DNA from: Clostridiales bacterium
GTDB taxonomy: Bacteria > Bacillota > Clostridia > Oscillospirales > CAG-272
Direction of reading: 5' to 3'
Assembly (NCBI GenBank): GCA_022791685.1
Contig: JAAVZO010000036.1
Coordinates: 62,001 to 126,000, forward strand
DNA length: 64,000 bases
Under the pieces are notes generated by a model. It made no database searches, was not told the origin of the DNA, and saw only the letters and a program-made list of their open reading frames with translations. The translations under genes were made by a program, and so were the position numbers. Positions 16,813-25,876 of the stretch are shown here, piece by piece; the stretch's first letter is position 1, and the number at the start of each line of letters is the position of its first letter.

Positions 16813-18474
16813 TTAGCTCATTCGTCCATGTTCTACTGAGTAGACCTTATCGACTATTCTCATCGTCGACTGGCGGTGTGATACCAGTACAACTGTGCGA
16901 TTTTCCTTTTCTTCACGCAGTGAGCGAAGTATTACCGCTTCATTGAGACTGTCGAGATTGCTCGTCGGCTCGTCAAGCAGTATGAACGGCGCGTTATGCA
17001 GGAATGCGCGTGCAAGTCCGAGCCTCTGACGCTCGCCGCCGGAAAGCGTGTCTCCGAGCTCTCCGACCAGTGTGTCGTACTGCTTTGGCAAGCTCATGAT
17101 AAAGTCGTGCACTGAAGCCTTCTTGCAGGCAGCTTCGATTTCCTCATCGGTCGCGTCGAGCTTTGCAATGCGCAGATTATTGCGTATGCTGTCATGGAAC
17201 AGGTGTGTATCCTGCGTCATGAAGCTTTCCATATCGCGAAGGTCAGAGGTATTGATCTTGTTTACATCCGTTCCCGATATCTTGACTCGTCCCTCGTTTA
17301 CATCCCAGAACCGCATGAGCAGCTTCAATAATGTAGATTTACCGCTTCCGCTGCGTCCCACAATTCCAACTACCGAGCCTTCCGGCAACTCGACTGACAC
17401 GTCGGATAGGATGGTTTCGTTTCCATACGAGAATGTAACATTCTCAACCTCAGCTCCATTGAATGTGACCTTAGGCTGACCCTCAACTTCTTCGGTGACA
17501 GGCGACTCATCGAGAATATCAAGCACACGGTTTCCGGCAGCGAAGGTATTCTGCAATGTGCTTCCAAGGCTCGCGAGAGCTACTACCGGACCAAACGAGC
17601 TCATCAGCGCGATAGTCGGTATCAGCACACCCTCAAAGCCAATAGCTCCGGAGTTGTACAATGCAGCTGAAGTAAAGAGCATAGCGAGGTCGAATATCAG
17701 TATTATCGTATTCGTTACTGCCATGTTTCGACCGGCGGCGAGCTTCATTTTCTTCTCGTCGGATGACAGTGCGTCGGTGCGTGCGTTCATCTCATCAAGC
17801 CGCACATTTCCGCGTCCGTACTGGATAGTCTCGGACAAACCACGCAGACTGTCGAGTACAAATCCGCTGAGTTCTCCCGCTCCACGGCGGAAGCGCATTC
17901 CATTGTCTCCGCTTAATTTCGATACGACGACCGGCACGATAAGTCCGACTACAATGTAAGCTGCAAGCGCGATAAGTGCGAGCACGATATTGTAGCTTGC
18001 GATGAATATAAACATGACAATGACAAACAGAAATGCTATAACTATAGGCGAGATCGTGTGTGCGTAGAATACCTCTAAAAGCTCGATGTCCGATGTGATC
18101 ACCGAAATGAGATCGCCCTTGTCGCGTCCTTCGAGCTTAGCCGGGCAAAGTCTGCGCAGCGCTGCAAATACGCGGTCGCGTATAAGTGCAAGCAGCTTAA
18201 AGGCGATGAAGTGGTTACAGGACTGCTCAGCATATCTAAGGAATCCGCGCAGAACTGCAAATACTACGACCGCAACAAACAATGCAGTAAGTCCGAGCGG
18301 CGCTTCAAGGCCGAGAATAGACAATACTGCGTATCCGCCGAATATAGTGATGAATGTTGCCGAGAGGTTGCCGACGAGTCCCATAAGTATCGCGAGCAGC
18401 ATAAATCCAGCAAGCGGCTTCACAAGTCCGATAAGCCGCGACATTACTTTAAATCCGCTTCGTTTCATCTGCAT
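16813..18474 (-). CDS. ABC transporter, fused membrane/ATPase half 2 (CydC-like)
   Basis: 553 residues. Six membrane helices (residues ~15-310) and an ATPase domain with Walker A GRSGSGKSTLLK, signature LSGGERQRLGLARAF, Walker B FILLDEPTSNLD and H-loop VLVSHRQST. It pairs with the upstream half-transporter, overlapping it by ten bases, with AAGGAG five bases before the ATG. By similarity it belongs with CydDC-type thiol/heme exporters, but the promoter operator shared with feo makes an iron-siderophore transporter (as known for IrtAB/YbtPQ, which share this fold) equally possible. Confidence 0.85.
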   Translation of the reverse strand: MQMKRSGFKVMSRLIGLVKPLAGFMLLAILMGLVGNLSATFITIFGGYAVLSILGLEAPLGLTALFVAVVVFAVLRGFLRYAEQSCNHFIAFKLLALIRDRVFAALRRLCPAKLEGRDKGDLISVITSDIELLEVFYAHTISPIVIAFLFVIVMFIFIASYNIVLALIALAAYIVVGLIVPVVVSKLSGDNGMRFRRGAGELSGFVLDSLRGLSETIQYGRGNVRLDEMNARTDALSSDEKKMKLAAGRNMAVTNTIILIFDLAMLFTSAALYNSGAIGFEGVLIPTIALMSSFGPVVALASLGSTLQNTFAAGNRVLDILDESPVTEEVEGQPKVTFNGAEVENVTFSYGNETILSDVSVELPEGSVVGIVGRSGSGKSTLLKLLMRFWDVNEGRVKISGTDVNKINTSDLRDMESFMTQDTHLFHDSIRNNLRIAKLDATDEEIEAACKKASVHDFIMSLPKQYDTLVGELGDTLSGGERQRLGLARAFLHNAPFILLDEPTSNLDSLNEAVILRSLREEKENRTVVLVSHRQSTMRIVDKVYSVEHGRMS

Positions 18475-20204
18475 TCACTCTCCTTAGCATAATTTTCAAG
18501 GCTCTGCTGAGCTTCCCACAGGCGCGCGTATTTACCTTGCTTCTCAAGCAGTTCCGCGTGGCTGCCGCTTTCGGCGACAACGCCGTCATAAAGTACATAT
18601 ATATTGTCAGCTCCAGCTGCATTGATAAGTCGGTGCGAGATCAGTATTACCGTCTTATGTCCGGCGATCTTATGTATTTCTTCCATTATATCGTTCTCGC
18701 TCTCAACATCAATATTCGAGGTCGCCTCATCGAAGATATACACTGGACTGTCATGCAGCAGTGCGCGTGCGAGCGCGAGACGCTGGCACTGACCACCCGA
18801 TAGGTTCGAAGCCTTTTCAGCAAGCATGGTGTCGAGTCCCTTTTCGCTCTTTAAGAAGCCGTCGAGCTTTACACGCTCAAGCACCGACCACAGCTCGTCA
18901 TCAGACGCGTTTGGTTTGCCCATCAGGAGATTATCGCGTACACTTCCCTTGAACAAATAGCTCTGGTGGCTGATGTATGTAAGATTTTTAAATAAGCTTT
19001 CCTCGGATATATCGGTAAGCTCTATTCCGCCTATTTTGACCGAACCAGTATATCCGCTGCTGCGTCCCATAATTATCGAAGCCGCAGTCGACTTTCCACA
19101 GCCAGATTCACCGACTATCGCGGTAAAGCTTCCGCGTGGGAACTCCATATCAACTCCGCGCAGTATCTCACGCTCGGAAGTATAGGCAAAATGCAAGTTA
19201 GAGCAGGATATCGGGCATTCGTCGCCAAGCGTTTTTGTTCCCTTTGCAGGTTCGGGGAGGTCGAGCAAATTGAATATTTTATCGCTCGCCGCCATACCGT
19301 TCATAGCCACGTGGAAGAACGAGCCGAGCTGGCGCATAGGGATAAAGAAGTCAGCCGAAAGCAGTATTATCGCAATACAGCCCGCAAGCGTAACCTTTCC
19401 GGCACCATACTGCGTCACCGACATGATCACGCCGAGCGCCGCACCGCCATATGCGACCAAGTCCATGATAGTTATGGAATTAAGCTGCATAGTAAGGACC
19501 TTCATCGTAATTTTGCGGAAATTTTCCGACTCGCGGTTCATTTCGTCATTTTTGAATGCGTCTGAGCGGTATATTTTTAATGTAGTAAGTCCTTGCAAGT
19601 TCTCAAGAAATGTATCGCCGAGCGCCGTATACTGCCCCCAGTATTTCGCAAGCAGCTTCTTCGCCCATGTCTGAACTGCCGCAATAGCAACCGGGATAAG
19701 CGGTACGCATACAAGCAGAACTATCGCTGACGGCAGATTTACAAAGCTTAGTACAGCGAATAATGTAAGCGGTGCAAGCATAGCGTAGAAAAACTGAGGC
19801 AGATATGCGCCAAAGTATGTTTCAAGCTGGTCGACACCTTCTACCGCGACCTGCACAACTTCTGACGTATGGATCTTATCCTTATAAGAAGCGCCAAGTT
19901 TTAAAAGCTTAGAATATATCATCTCGCGGAGCTTCTTCTTGACCGCTCGCGACGAATAATAGCTCATTCTGTTCGCAAGAACTGTACAGACAAATCGTAT
20001 TATCACCGACACGGCAGCTATGCCAAGCGCAATGATAATATCATTTGTATCGCTGCTTTTAGTCACAAGTCCGGCGAGCAGATTTGTCAAAGCAAAAATC
20101 ATCGCCATATTGGCAATAAGCGAGCACCATTGCAGCGCGACGTTACCGGCGATAAACTTTTTGCTTTCACCGACCGTGCTGATAAGGCGCTTATTGATCA
20201 TCAT
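18465..20204 (-). CDS. ABC transporter, fused membrane/ATPase half 1 (CydD-like)
   Basis: 579 residues, partner of the next gene. An N-terminal membrane domain (helices from ~20, a long VPLIPVAIAAVQTWAKKLL helix near 180) and an ATPase domain: Walker A GESGCGKSTAAS, signature NLSGGQCQRLALARAL, Walker B VYIFDEATSNID, H-loop ILISHRL. First gene of a two-gene unit. The ATG at 20204 has GAGG ten bases upstream. No cytochrome bd genes are nearby, so a role in cytochrome assembly is not supported here. Regulation is probably by a metal repressor (operator 20235-20248). The substrate is unknown. Confidence 0.85.
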   Translation of the reverse strand: MMINKRLISTVGESKKFIAGNVALQWCSLIANMAMIFALTNLLAGLVTKSSDTNDIIIALGIAAVSVIIRFVCTVLANRMSYYSSRAVKKKLREMIYSKLLKLGASYKDKIHTSEVVQVAVEGVDQLETYFGAYLPQFFYAMLAPLTLFAVLSFVNLPSAIVLLVCVPLIPVAIAAVQTWAKKLLAKYWGQYTALGDTFLENLQGLTTLKIYRSDAFKNDEMNRESENFRKITMKVLTMQLNSITIMDLVAYGGAALGVIMSVTQYGAGKVTLAGCIAIILLSADFFIPMRQLGSFFHVAMNGMAASDKIFNLLDLPEPAKGTKTLGDECPISCSNLHFAYTSEREILRGVDMEFPRGSFTAIVGESGCGKSTAASIIMGRSSGYTGSVKIGGIELTDISEESLFKNLTYISHQSYLFKGSVRDNLLMGKPNASDDELWSVLERVKLDGFLKSEKGLDTMLAEKASNLSGGQCQRLALARALLHDSPVYIFDEATSNIDVESENDIMEEIHKIAGHKTVILISHRLINAAGADNIYVLYDGVVAESGSHAELLEKQGKYARLWEAQQSLENYAKESECR

Positions 20205-20234
20205 AAATAATGTACCTCACTTTATTTTTCTCGA

Positions 20235-20248
20235 TTAGCGTATGCTAA
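20235..20248. promoter_or_regulatory. Candidate metal-repressor operator (site 1)
   Basis: TTAGC-GTAT-GCTAA, a perfect 5+5 dyad, ten bases downstream of the -10 of the ABC pair, so a bound repressor would cover the transcription start. It is the same sequence as the perfect dyads around feoAB. Confidence 0.65.
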
Positions 20249-20258
20249 CTAAAGTATA

Positions 20259-20287
20259 ATTATAATCCATTTTTGTTTATTTGTCAA
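20259..20287 (-). promoter_or_regulatory. Consensus promoter of the ABC exporter-fold pair
   Basis: TTGACA (20282-20287), 17-base spacer, TATAAT (20259-20264) on the minus strand; a perfect sigma-A match. Confidence 0.85.
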
Positions 20288-20381
20288 GATAAAATCCCAA
20301 AAATCTACAAATTCAGTGGGTTATATAAATGAATGTTTTTTATGAGCAACAAGAATGTGAATTATGCTCTGTAAAAAAAGA

Positions 20382-20410
20382 TTGACATTTAAGCTCAATT
20401 GGTGTATAAT
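20382..20410 (+). promoter_or_regulatory. Consensus promoter of the lipoprotein/importer cluster
   Basis: TTGACA (20382-20387), 17-base spacer, TATAAT (20405-20410). Confidence 0.85.
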
Positions 20411-20444
20411 AATGGTGTTGTAGTAATTTAATTTGATGTATGAT

Positions 20445-20472
20445 ATATCGGTTAGCCATGGGTAACCGATAT
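20445..20472. promoter_or_regulatory. 28-base near-perfect palindrome in the cluster leader
   Basis: Arms ATATCGGTTA and TAACCGATAT flank a centre with CCATGG; only one base pair is mismatched. The middle, TTAGC-CATG-GGTAA, is one base from the feo-type dyad. It lies 34 bases after the -10 and 34 bases before the first gene: either an operator or a strong RNA hairpin. Confidence 0.55.
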
Positions 20473-20506
20473 CGTATATTGACAACACAAGTAAGGAAGG
20501 ATAACA

Positions 20507-21805
20507 ATGTTTAAAAACAAAACCGCAAGAATCTTATGCGCGCTTATCCTCGCAGGAGCTGCTACACTCTCGTTTGCAGCCTGTGAAGATACGAGCAAGG
20601 ATAACGACACTCCAAATGTAACTGATAACGATGATCAGAACAAACTGACTGGAGACTTCGCGACAGTTTCAAAAAGCTTTAACTTTACAAAGCTCGGCGA
20701 AAGCGCGATACTCACTTCAACAGTCGGAGGTACCGAGGTTTACGATGTAACTTACACCTCTGCTGATCCTGCAGTTGCTGATGTTATCGGTAATGCTCTT
20801 GTTGCTACCGGAAACGGCACGACCACTATAACCGCTTCTTATAACGGCAAAGAGGACATTATAATGGTAACTGTTGCCACTGCGGCTAAGGTGTCGATCG
20901 ACGGCGACCGTATGGTTTCACTTAACACTGATAGCAAAAAATCAGCAAATCTTACAGCTACCGTATCGGTTCCTACAATATATGATAATGACGCTGCTGG
21001 TGTAACATGGACCTCTAACAATCCTGATGTCGCAACTGTAGATGCTAACGGCGTTGTAACTGCTGTATCGGCAGGCGTTGCACAGATCACCGCTTCGAGC
21101 AACTATCAGATAACAACTTCATCTACTCAGACTGTCATGGGCATGACGATAACCAACTCTGAATCACTTATCTCAGACGACGTTATCGTAGTTATGGTAA
21201 ATAATGAATTTGATGCTAAAGCAAATGCAGACCTTATCGGTACATATGAAGGTCACTACGATTGGCAGGGATTCGCAGCTCAGGCATCCGAAAGCAATCC
21301 GATATACACAAAGGACAACTTCCTTTGGATCCGTTCCAAGATAGTTCTCGAGCTCAAGGAAGACGGAAGCTTCACTCAACATGTATATAACGCACAGCGT
21401 GCTACATATCCTGAAAGCATTGATGAATCGCTTCCTGAATCGACTTATGAGGAGCAGGTAGCTAAGTACGGCAAGAATAACTGCTACATATATAATGCGT
21501 ATGATCAGGATCCGGCATCTGATGAATTCGCTTCTGAAAATGACAAAACATTTGCAGCTATTGACGGCATGGTATCGAGAGGCGCAAACAACTTTGCTGA
21601 GAGCGGTTACTTCATGATCCTTGACGGAAACCTCGTGCTCTACTACGGACAGACCAATGGTATGACCGGCGAATATCAGACCTCCGAATTTGTATACGGT
21701 CCTGTAGCTGGTGCTGAATTCACAAATAACGTTTACACTCCTTTCAAGAACATGGTCGCTATGAGCGATAACATGGCAGTAACTCTCGCAAAGGCTGCTA
21801 ACTGA
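20507..21805 (+). CDS. Lipoprotein with bacterial Ig-like (Big2) domains
   Basis: 432 residues. Lipoprotein signal peptide with lipobox LSFAAC (Cys26), an acidic linker, then two Ig-like repeats: ~50-130 (SADPAVADVIGNALVATGNG) and ~140-220 (WTSNNPDVATVDANGVVTAV), the second ending in the classic Big2 pattern. From about residue 240 a separate domain starts (DLIGTYEGHYDWQGF) that I do not recognise; its GTYEGHY and YFMILDGNLVLYYG pieces recall a calycin-like beta barrel. Surface anchored. First gene of the cluster, 97 bases after its promoter; the next gene starts 17 bases later. Confidence 0.75.
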   Translation: MFKNKTARILCALILAGAATLSFAACEDTSKDNDTPNVTDNDDQNKLTGDFATVSKSFNFTKLGESAILTSTVGGTEVYDVTYTSADPAVADVIGNALVATGNGTTTITASYNGKEDIIMVTVATAAKVSIDGDRMVSLNTDSKKSANLTATVSVPTIYDNDAAGVTWTSNNPDVATVDANGVVTAVSAGVAQITASSNYQITTSSTQTVMGMTITNSESLISDDVIVVMVNNEFDAKANADLIGTYEGHYDWQGFAAQASESNPIYTKDNFLWIRSKIVLELKEDGSFTQHVYNAQRATYPESIDESLPESTYEEQVAKYGKNNCYIYNAYDQDPASDEFASENDKTFAAIDGMVSRGANNFAESGYFMILDGNLVLYYGQTNGMTGEYQTSEFVYGPVAGAEFTNNVYTPFKNMVAMSDNMAVTLAKAAN

Positions 21806-21822
21806 CAAAAGGGCTTGTTAAT

Positions 21823-22287
21823 ATGAAGAAGACAAAATTCACTGCAATTCTTCTCTCGCTTCTGCTGCTCGCGTCTTGCGGGCAGCCGGCAAGTGATGGA
21901 AATGATAGCGACAGCGATAAAACTGAAACACGCACTGTCACCGGCACAGCTACTATGACATGGCACAGCACGACTCAGTTCGTCGCAGCTATTGATGTTA
22001 CGCTTAATGGTGATGTTATCGAGAGTATCGAGATACGCGACGGAAGCGTAATAGTTACAGACGCTTTCTCTGGCTGGCAGAAGGGTAAAAATGATTATCT
22101 CGCTCAGTACACAGGAAAGACAGTTGAGCAGATAAAGGCTCTAAAGACGGAAGCACCGAAAGACGTGAACAATCACTACGACGGCGGTTCAATTGAGGGC
22201 GACATTGACGCTATCGCAGGTGCTACCGCGAGCAGCACTGTCATTGCAATGGCAGTCAAGAACGCGATCGACAAGCTCGACAGCTAA
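21823..22287 (+). CDS. FMN_bind-domain lipoprotein
   Basis: 154 residues. Signal peptide with lipobox LLASC, a short acidic linker, then one FMN_bind domain (about 45-154). The motif DAIAGATASS holds the threonine (Thr135) to which ApbE attaches FMN by a phosphoester bond in this family, so the protein is probably a surface flavoprotein carrying electrons. Related FMN_bind proteins act in Rnf, NQR and extracellular flavin electron transfer. Its neighbours are other surface lipoproteins, and a second FMN_bind protein lies at the far end of the cluster. Flavinylation is inferred; no apbE is seen in the window. Confidence 0.85.
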   Translation: MKKTKFTAILLSLLLLASCGQPASDGNDSDSDKTETRTVTGTATMTWHSTTQFVAAIDVTLNGDVIESIEIRDGSVIVTDAFSGWQKGKNDYLAQYTGKTVEQIKALKTEAPKDVNNHYDGGSIEGDIDAIAGATASSTVIAMAVKNAIDKLDS

Positions 22288-22320
22288 TTTATTTTACATT
22301 TAATTCAGGAGGGCTTTGGC

Positions 22321-23151
22321 ATGAAGAATCAAAAAAAGTCAAGACTTCTCGCATTTCTCTCAATGCTGCTGGCGGCAATGCTGCTGCTCGCTGCGTGCGG
22401 GGATAAGGAAAATAAAGACTCAGATACCAACGATACTGACGACGCTCAGAACTCAGTAAATATCGTATCATCGTGGGTCGGAAGCTTCACTACCAGCAAC
22501 GCAATGGGCGACGTTGTCAGCGGACATCTCATCAACTTCTACGATGACGGAACCTGCAAGATCTTCTACGGGATCAAAGCCGGAATGCAGGGACATCACT
22601 ACGGCGTATACGAAGGTACATATTCGGAAAACACCGTAAATTATACCTATGTAAAAGCCGACACTGATGTAACTGCTGAGGACAGCTTTGAAGCTGACCT
22701 TTCTGGGAATACATTCACCGCTAAAGTATGGTGTCTTGCAAACTATCCTAACGGCTCTGCTGGTGGTATCCAGTATGTACGCATTCCGAATGTTGAGCCG
22801 AATGCAAATGCTGAATATCTCTACATCGGTTCAAGAAAGGTCGGCGACGATATCTTCGCTTCATACATCGAGCTCTGTGACGGAAAGCTCAGCGTAAGCT
22901 ATGCAGCAAATGAAAAGAGCGGAACACTCGAAGGAAGCTACAAGATAGACTACTCCGCTGTGACCGATATTGATACTCCGGACTATCTTATTCTGAACTA
23001 CCCGGCAATTGCTGAAAACGGAAGCAATTCTGAAACTAAGGTCGAATTTAACGATACCTCGTTCATTTCGATAACACTTGAAAGCGACATATCGTTCCCG
23101 AGAATTTCAATGGCATCCGTGATAAATGCAGACGGAGTAAAAGACAACTGA
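22321..23151 (+). CDS. Lipoprotein of unknown function
   Basis: 276 residues. Signal peptide with lipobox LLLAAC, an Asp/Asn-rich linker, then a predicted all-beta domain. Two repeat-like segments start WVGSFTTSNAMGDVVSGHL and YIGSRKVGDDIFASYIELC; each runs through a turn such as YGVYEGTYSENTVNYTYV. The GVYEGTY/GTLEGSY pieces resemble the GTYEGHY piece in the first gene of the cluster, suggesting related ligand- or partner-binding barrels. No catalytic motif is seen. The gene starts 33 bases after the FMN_bind gene, with GGAGG upstream. Confidence 0.6.
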   Translation: MKNQKKSRLLAFLSMLLAAMLLLAACGDKENKDSDTNDTDDAQNSVNIVSSWVGSFTTSNAMGDVVSGHLINFYDDGTCKIFYGIKAGMQGHHYGVYEGTYSENTVNYTYVKADTDVTAEDSFEADLSGNTFTAKVWCLANYPNGSAGGIQYVRIPNVEPNANAEYLYIGSRKVGDDIFASYIELCDGKLSVSYAANEKSGTLEGSYKIDYSAVTDIDTPDYLILNYPAIAENGSNSETKVEFNDTSFISITLESDISFPRISMASVINADGVKDN

Positions 23152-23160
23152 TAATTTTAT

Positions 23161-23205
23161 ACCATAATAAGCCGACGCATATCATTTTTATGCGGCGGCT
23201 ATGGT
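23161..23205 (+). other. Intra-operon RNA hairpin
   Basis: Stem AGCCGACGCATA (23170-23181) / TATGCGGCGGCT (23189-23200), extended outward by ACCATA/TATGGT. No T-run follows, so it is more likely a processing or stability hairpin than a full stop. Confidence 0.55.
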
Positions 23206-23250
23206 GCTATTATTATAAAAACATTATCTAATTAAAGAGGAGAACTAATT

Positions 23251-23907
23251 ATGAACAGATTTTTTGAATGGGCTTACCGCACCCGCGGCAATTCGGTACG
23301 CGACCTCGCAGCAGGCAAAGAAGTATCAATGGAGAAAATGTTCCTGAGCTTCATGTCTCACAATCCTATATTTGTAAGCGATGGACCTGCTGGTCTTAAC
23401 GGCGCAGTTAAGGGTATCGGCTTCATTCCGAAGGAGGAGTACCTCGCAGCAGCGCTTGAGGATTATGTAAAGCACATCAAGACCTATGACCCGGCAGACA
23501 AGACCTACTCCAACCGTGGTCTTGAAGTACTTATGAAGTGGCTGTACTCCGAGGAAGCTGAAAAGAACATCGACTTCGATCACGTTTACGGCGTTGAAAT
23601 GGCGTTCACCAACAGCTACAAGAACTATCAGGCAAACCCTCAGTGCTCGATGGTATTCTATCAGCCGCCGGTAATCAGCTATGAATTGAAGGGTAAGATG
23701 GAGCTTATCGGTGAGCACCACACAGCCGATGAGGAAGTAGATCCGTTCTCGCTGCCTATCCTTCAGCAGTTCATCAATGCACAGCACGACGTTTACCACC
23801 TTCCTAACATCGACCGCTGGAAGACTCGTCCCGTATACCGTTTCACTATTGAGGAGATCTACGATAAATCCTCAACTAAGAACGGCTTCGGTCAGAAAAT
23901 TTTATGA
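23251..23907 (+). CDS. Cytosolic protein of unknown function
   Basis: 218 residues, no signal peptide or membrane segment. Preceded by a very strong GAGGAG site eight bases before the ATG and overlapping the next gene by ATGA, so it is well translated and coupled to the solute-binding protein. I do not recognise it firmly. The middle (NPQCSMVFYQPPVISYELKG, about 129-148) resembles the strand pattern of split-barrel flavin-binding (pyridoxamine-oxidase-like) proteins, which would suit a flavin/iron cluster, but this is weak. Conserved-looking features include many Tyr/Phe/His residues and KTRPVYRFTIEEIY near the end. Confidence 0.55.
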   Translation: MNRFFEWAYRTRGNSVRDLAAGKEVSMEKMFLSFMSHNPIFVSDGPAGLNGAVKGIGFIPKEEYLAAALEDYVKHIKTYDPADKTYSNRGLEVLMKWLYSEEAEKNIDFDHVYGVEMAFTNSYKNYQANPQCSMVFYQPPVISYELKGKMELIGEHHTADEEVDPFSLPILQQFINAQHDVYHLPNIDRWKTRPVYRFTIEEIYDKSSTKNGFGQKIL

Positions 23908-25781
23908 TCAAACGCACATTAGCCCTGATTCTTTCACTTGCACTTCTCTGCTGCGCCTTTGTCGGCTGCGGCAGAGAGGCGAAGCATTCGGATGCGTTCA
24001 AAATTGGTACGAGCGAGATCCCGAAAACGCTTATGCCTTATGTTTCGTCGCACAGCTCGAACACATACGTTGCAAATATGGTATACGACACCTTGCTCGG
24101 AAGTGTCGCAGAGCCGCTTGACTACAATTTCCCGGACGGAACTTCATATGTAGCTCCAGACGATGATAACTACTTTCTGTTCAGCGACCGCCTCTGTAAG
24201 GTAGAGGGAGCATATCCCCGCAAGGAAGGCAGCGATTACGGATGGATTCAGTTCGAGCCGACAGCCGAGCAGTATGAAACACAGCTGAAGCGAAAAGGAA
24301 TACAAAAAGGCTTCGATGAGGTCGGAGACCCTATCGATGAGACCGACGAGGAGTTCGCAATACGCGCTGAACGTGCAGTTCCGGCGCACAATTGGATGGA
24401 ATACCGCTTCGAGGTACGCGACGGCTACACGTGGAATGACGGCGAGCCGTTCACTGCTGATGATATTGTGTTCACTTTCCAGTATGCACTAAAAAATGCC
24501 GGCTCACTCGCGAGTGTCGCATACTTCCTTGACAGCTACTACGAATCCTATGTAGACAACGGCGACCTTGTACTGATACTCGCTACCAACAAATTAAGTG
24601 ATATACGCACGATCTGCTCATCGATCCTGATCCTGCCTGAGCATATCTGGTCGGAGATACGCCGTCCAGCTCAGGAGAAAAACCTTGATCCGGTCGGAAC
24701 CGGTCCATACCTTGCACCGTCATCCGATTATATTGACGACAACTCAATGACTCTCATATATCGTGACGATTACAACCCAGCTTTTGCAGCTGAAATGTTC
24801 AGCGGCGACCCGATAAAGAAAATTACGCTGCTGCGTTTGCAGAATGAAGACGTAACTCTTAACTCTCTGCTGATGGGAGATATTGACACCTCGCTCGACT
24901 CGCTTACCGCCGGAAAGGCTTATACCGTAAACGGAAATGACCGCTATGCAGGTCTGAATGTTTCATCCTACGACAGCGAATTCGTCGCGACGCTCGCACT
25001 CAATGTGGGCAAAAACGGCGCGTTCAATCCTGATAAGATGAAAAACAGCGATATGGTAAGACAAGCAATCTCGCTTGCGATAGACCAGCAGGGACTAATC
25101 GACAGTGTGCTGTACGGCAACGGAACAACGGTCGGCGACGGTCTTGTTCAATCTACACTTCCCCACGCACTAAAAAATGCGGACGGCTCGTATGCTGACC
25201 ATGTCACCGATATCGAGCGTGCAAAGAAACTGCTCGACGAAGCCGGATATCCAGCTGACGCGTCCGGGATGCGCGACCTCAGCTTTAAGATACTCGCGTC
25301 GACTGGAAGTGAAACTCTAGTCAATGCAATCGGCAAGCAGCTGAAGGAAGCACTCGGAATCACAATAGTGTTCGACCTCGCAAAGTCCGACTACAGTGAA
25401 GTCATCAAGCAGTCGAACGGCGCGGATTTTGATATGATCATCAACTCAGTTGCATTTTCTACGGATAAGCTTCTGATGTTCGACGCACGTTTCGGCCGCT
25501 ATGCGAACGGCTCTGCGCGAGTTTGGAACGTAACCGGAGTCAATGACGAAACGCTTTCGTCGTTAATGTGGGATATGGACACTGAGACCGACATATACAA
25601 GCAGTACGAGAAGGCGCGTGCGGTTCAGGCGCGTGTCGCTGAGCTGTATGTTGAAATACCGCTCTACTGCTCGAAAAATTATTGTGTCTACACTGATAAA
25701 AATTACACCGGATGGATACAGATGAAGCAAGGCTCGGTCCTCAACGACTATTCGATGAAATACCTTAAACCCGCAAAATAA
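23904..25781 (+). CDS. ABC importer solute-binding lipoprotein (Opp/Dpp/Nik family 5)
   Basis: 625 residues. Lipobox FVGC after a short signal peptide. The SBP_bac_5 fold is evident: FEVRDGYTWNDGEPFTADDI, VGTGPYLAPSSDY, VRQAISLAIDQQGLIDSVLYG, and AKKLLDEAGYP near the C-terminus. An unusual acidic insertion of roughly 80 residues (about 70-150, with AEQYETQLKRKGIQKGFDEV) precedes the first of these. It feeds the permeases and ATPases encoded next. Family members bind peptides, nickel, heme or siderophores; the ligand is not evident. Confidence 0.88.
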   Translation: MIKRTLALILSLALLCCAFVGCGREAKHSDAFKIGTSEIPKTLMPYVSSHSSNTYVANMVYDTLLGSVAEPLDYNFPDGTSYVAPDDDNYFLFSDRLCKVEGAYPRKEGSDYGWIQFEPTAEQYETQLKRKGIQKGFDEVGDPIDETDEEFAIRAERAVPAHNWMEYRFEVRDGYTWNDGEPFTADDIVFTFQYALKNAGSLASVAYFLDSYYESYVDNGDLVLILATNKLSDIRTICSSILILPEHIWSEIRRPAQEKNLDPVGTGPYLAPSSDYIDDNSMTLIYRDDYNPAFAAEMFSGDPIKKITLLRLQNEDVTLNSLLMGDIDTSLDSLTAGKAYTVNGNDRYAGLNVSSYDSEFVATLALNVGKNGAFNPDKMKNSDMVRQAISLAIDQQGLIDSVLYGNGTTVGDGLVQSTLPHALKNADGSYADHVTDIERAKKLLDEAGYPADASGMRDLSFKILASTGSETLVNAIGKQLKEALGITIVFDLAKSDYSEVIKQSNGADFDMIINSVAFSTDKLLMFDARFGRYANGSARVWNVTGVNDETLSSLMWDMDTETDIYKQYEKARAVQARVAELYVEIPLYCSKNYCVYTDKNYTGWIQMKQGSVLNDYSMKYLKPAK

Positions 25782-25803
25782 GTTTATTTATTTTCAACTG
25801 CTG

Positions 25804-25838
25804 AAATACCAAACCGACCAATGTCGGTTTGGTATTTT
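25804..25838 (+). terminator. Terminator-like hairpin inside the importer operon
   Basis: Perfect 15-bp stem AAATACCAAACCGAC / GTCGGTTTGGTATTT, loop CAAT, then TTTT. It stands between the binding-protein gene and the permeases, where partial termination or mRNA processing would raise binding protein over membrane parts. Confidence 0.8.
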
Positions 25839-25876
25839 GCAAACTATTCATCCCCTCTACAAAGGAGGTCATTAAA

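Noticed and set aside
16813..20204. CydDC for cytochrome bd assembly
   Set aside because: No cydAB nearby, an anaerobe by other genes, and an operator shared with feo; kept only as a family likeness.
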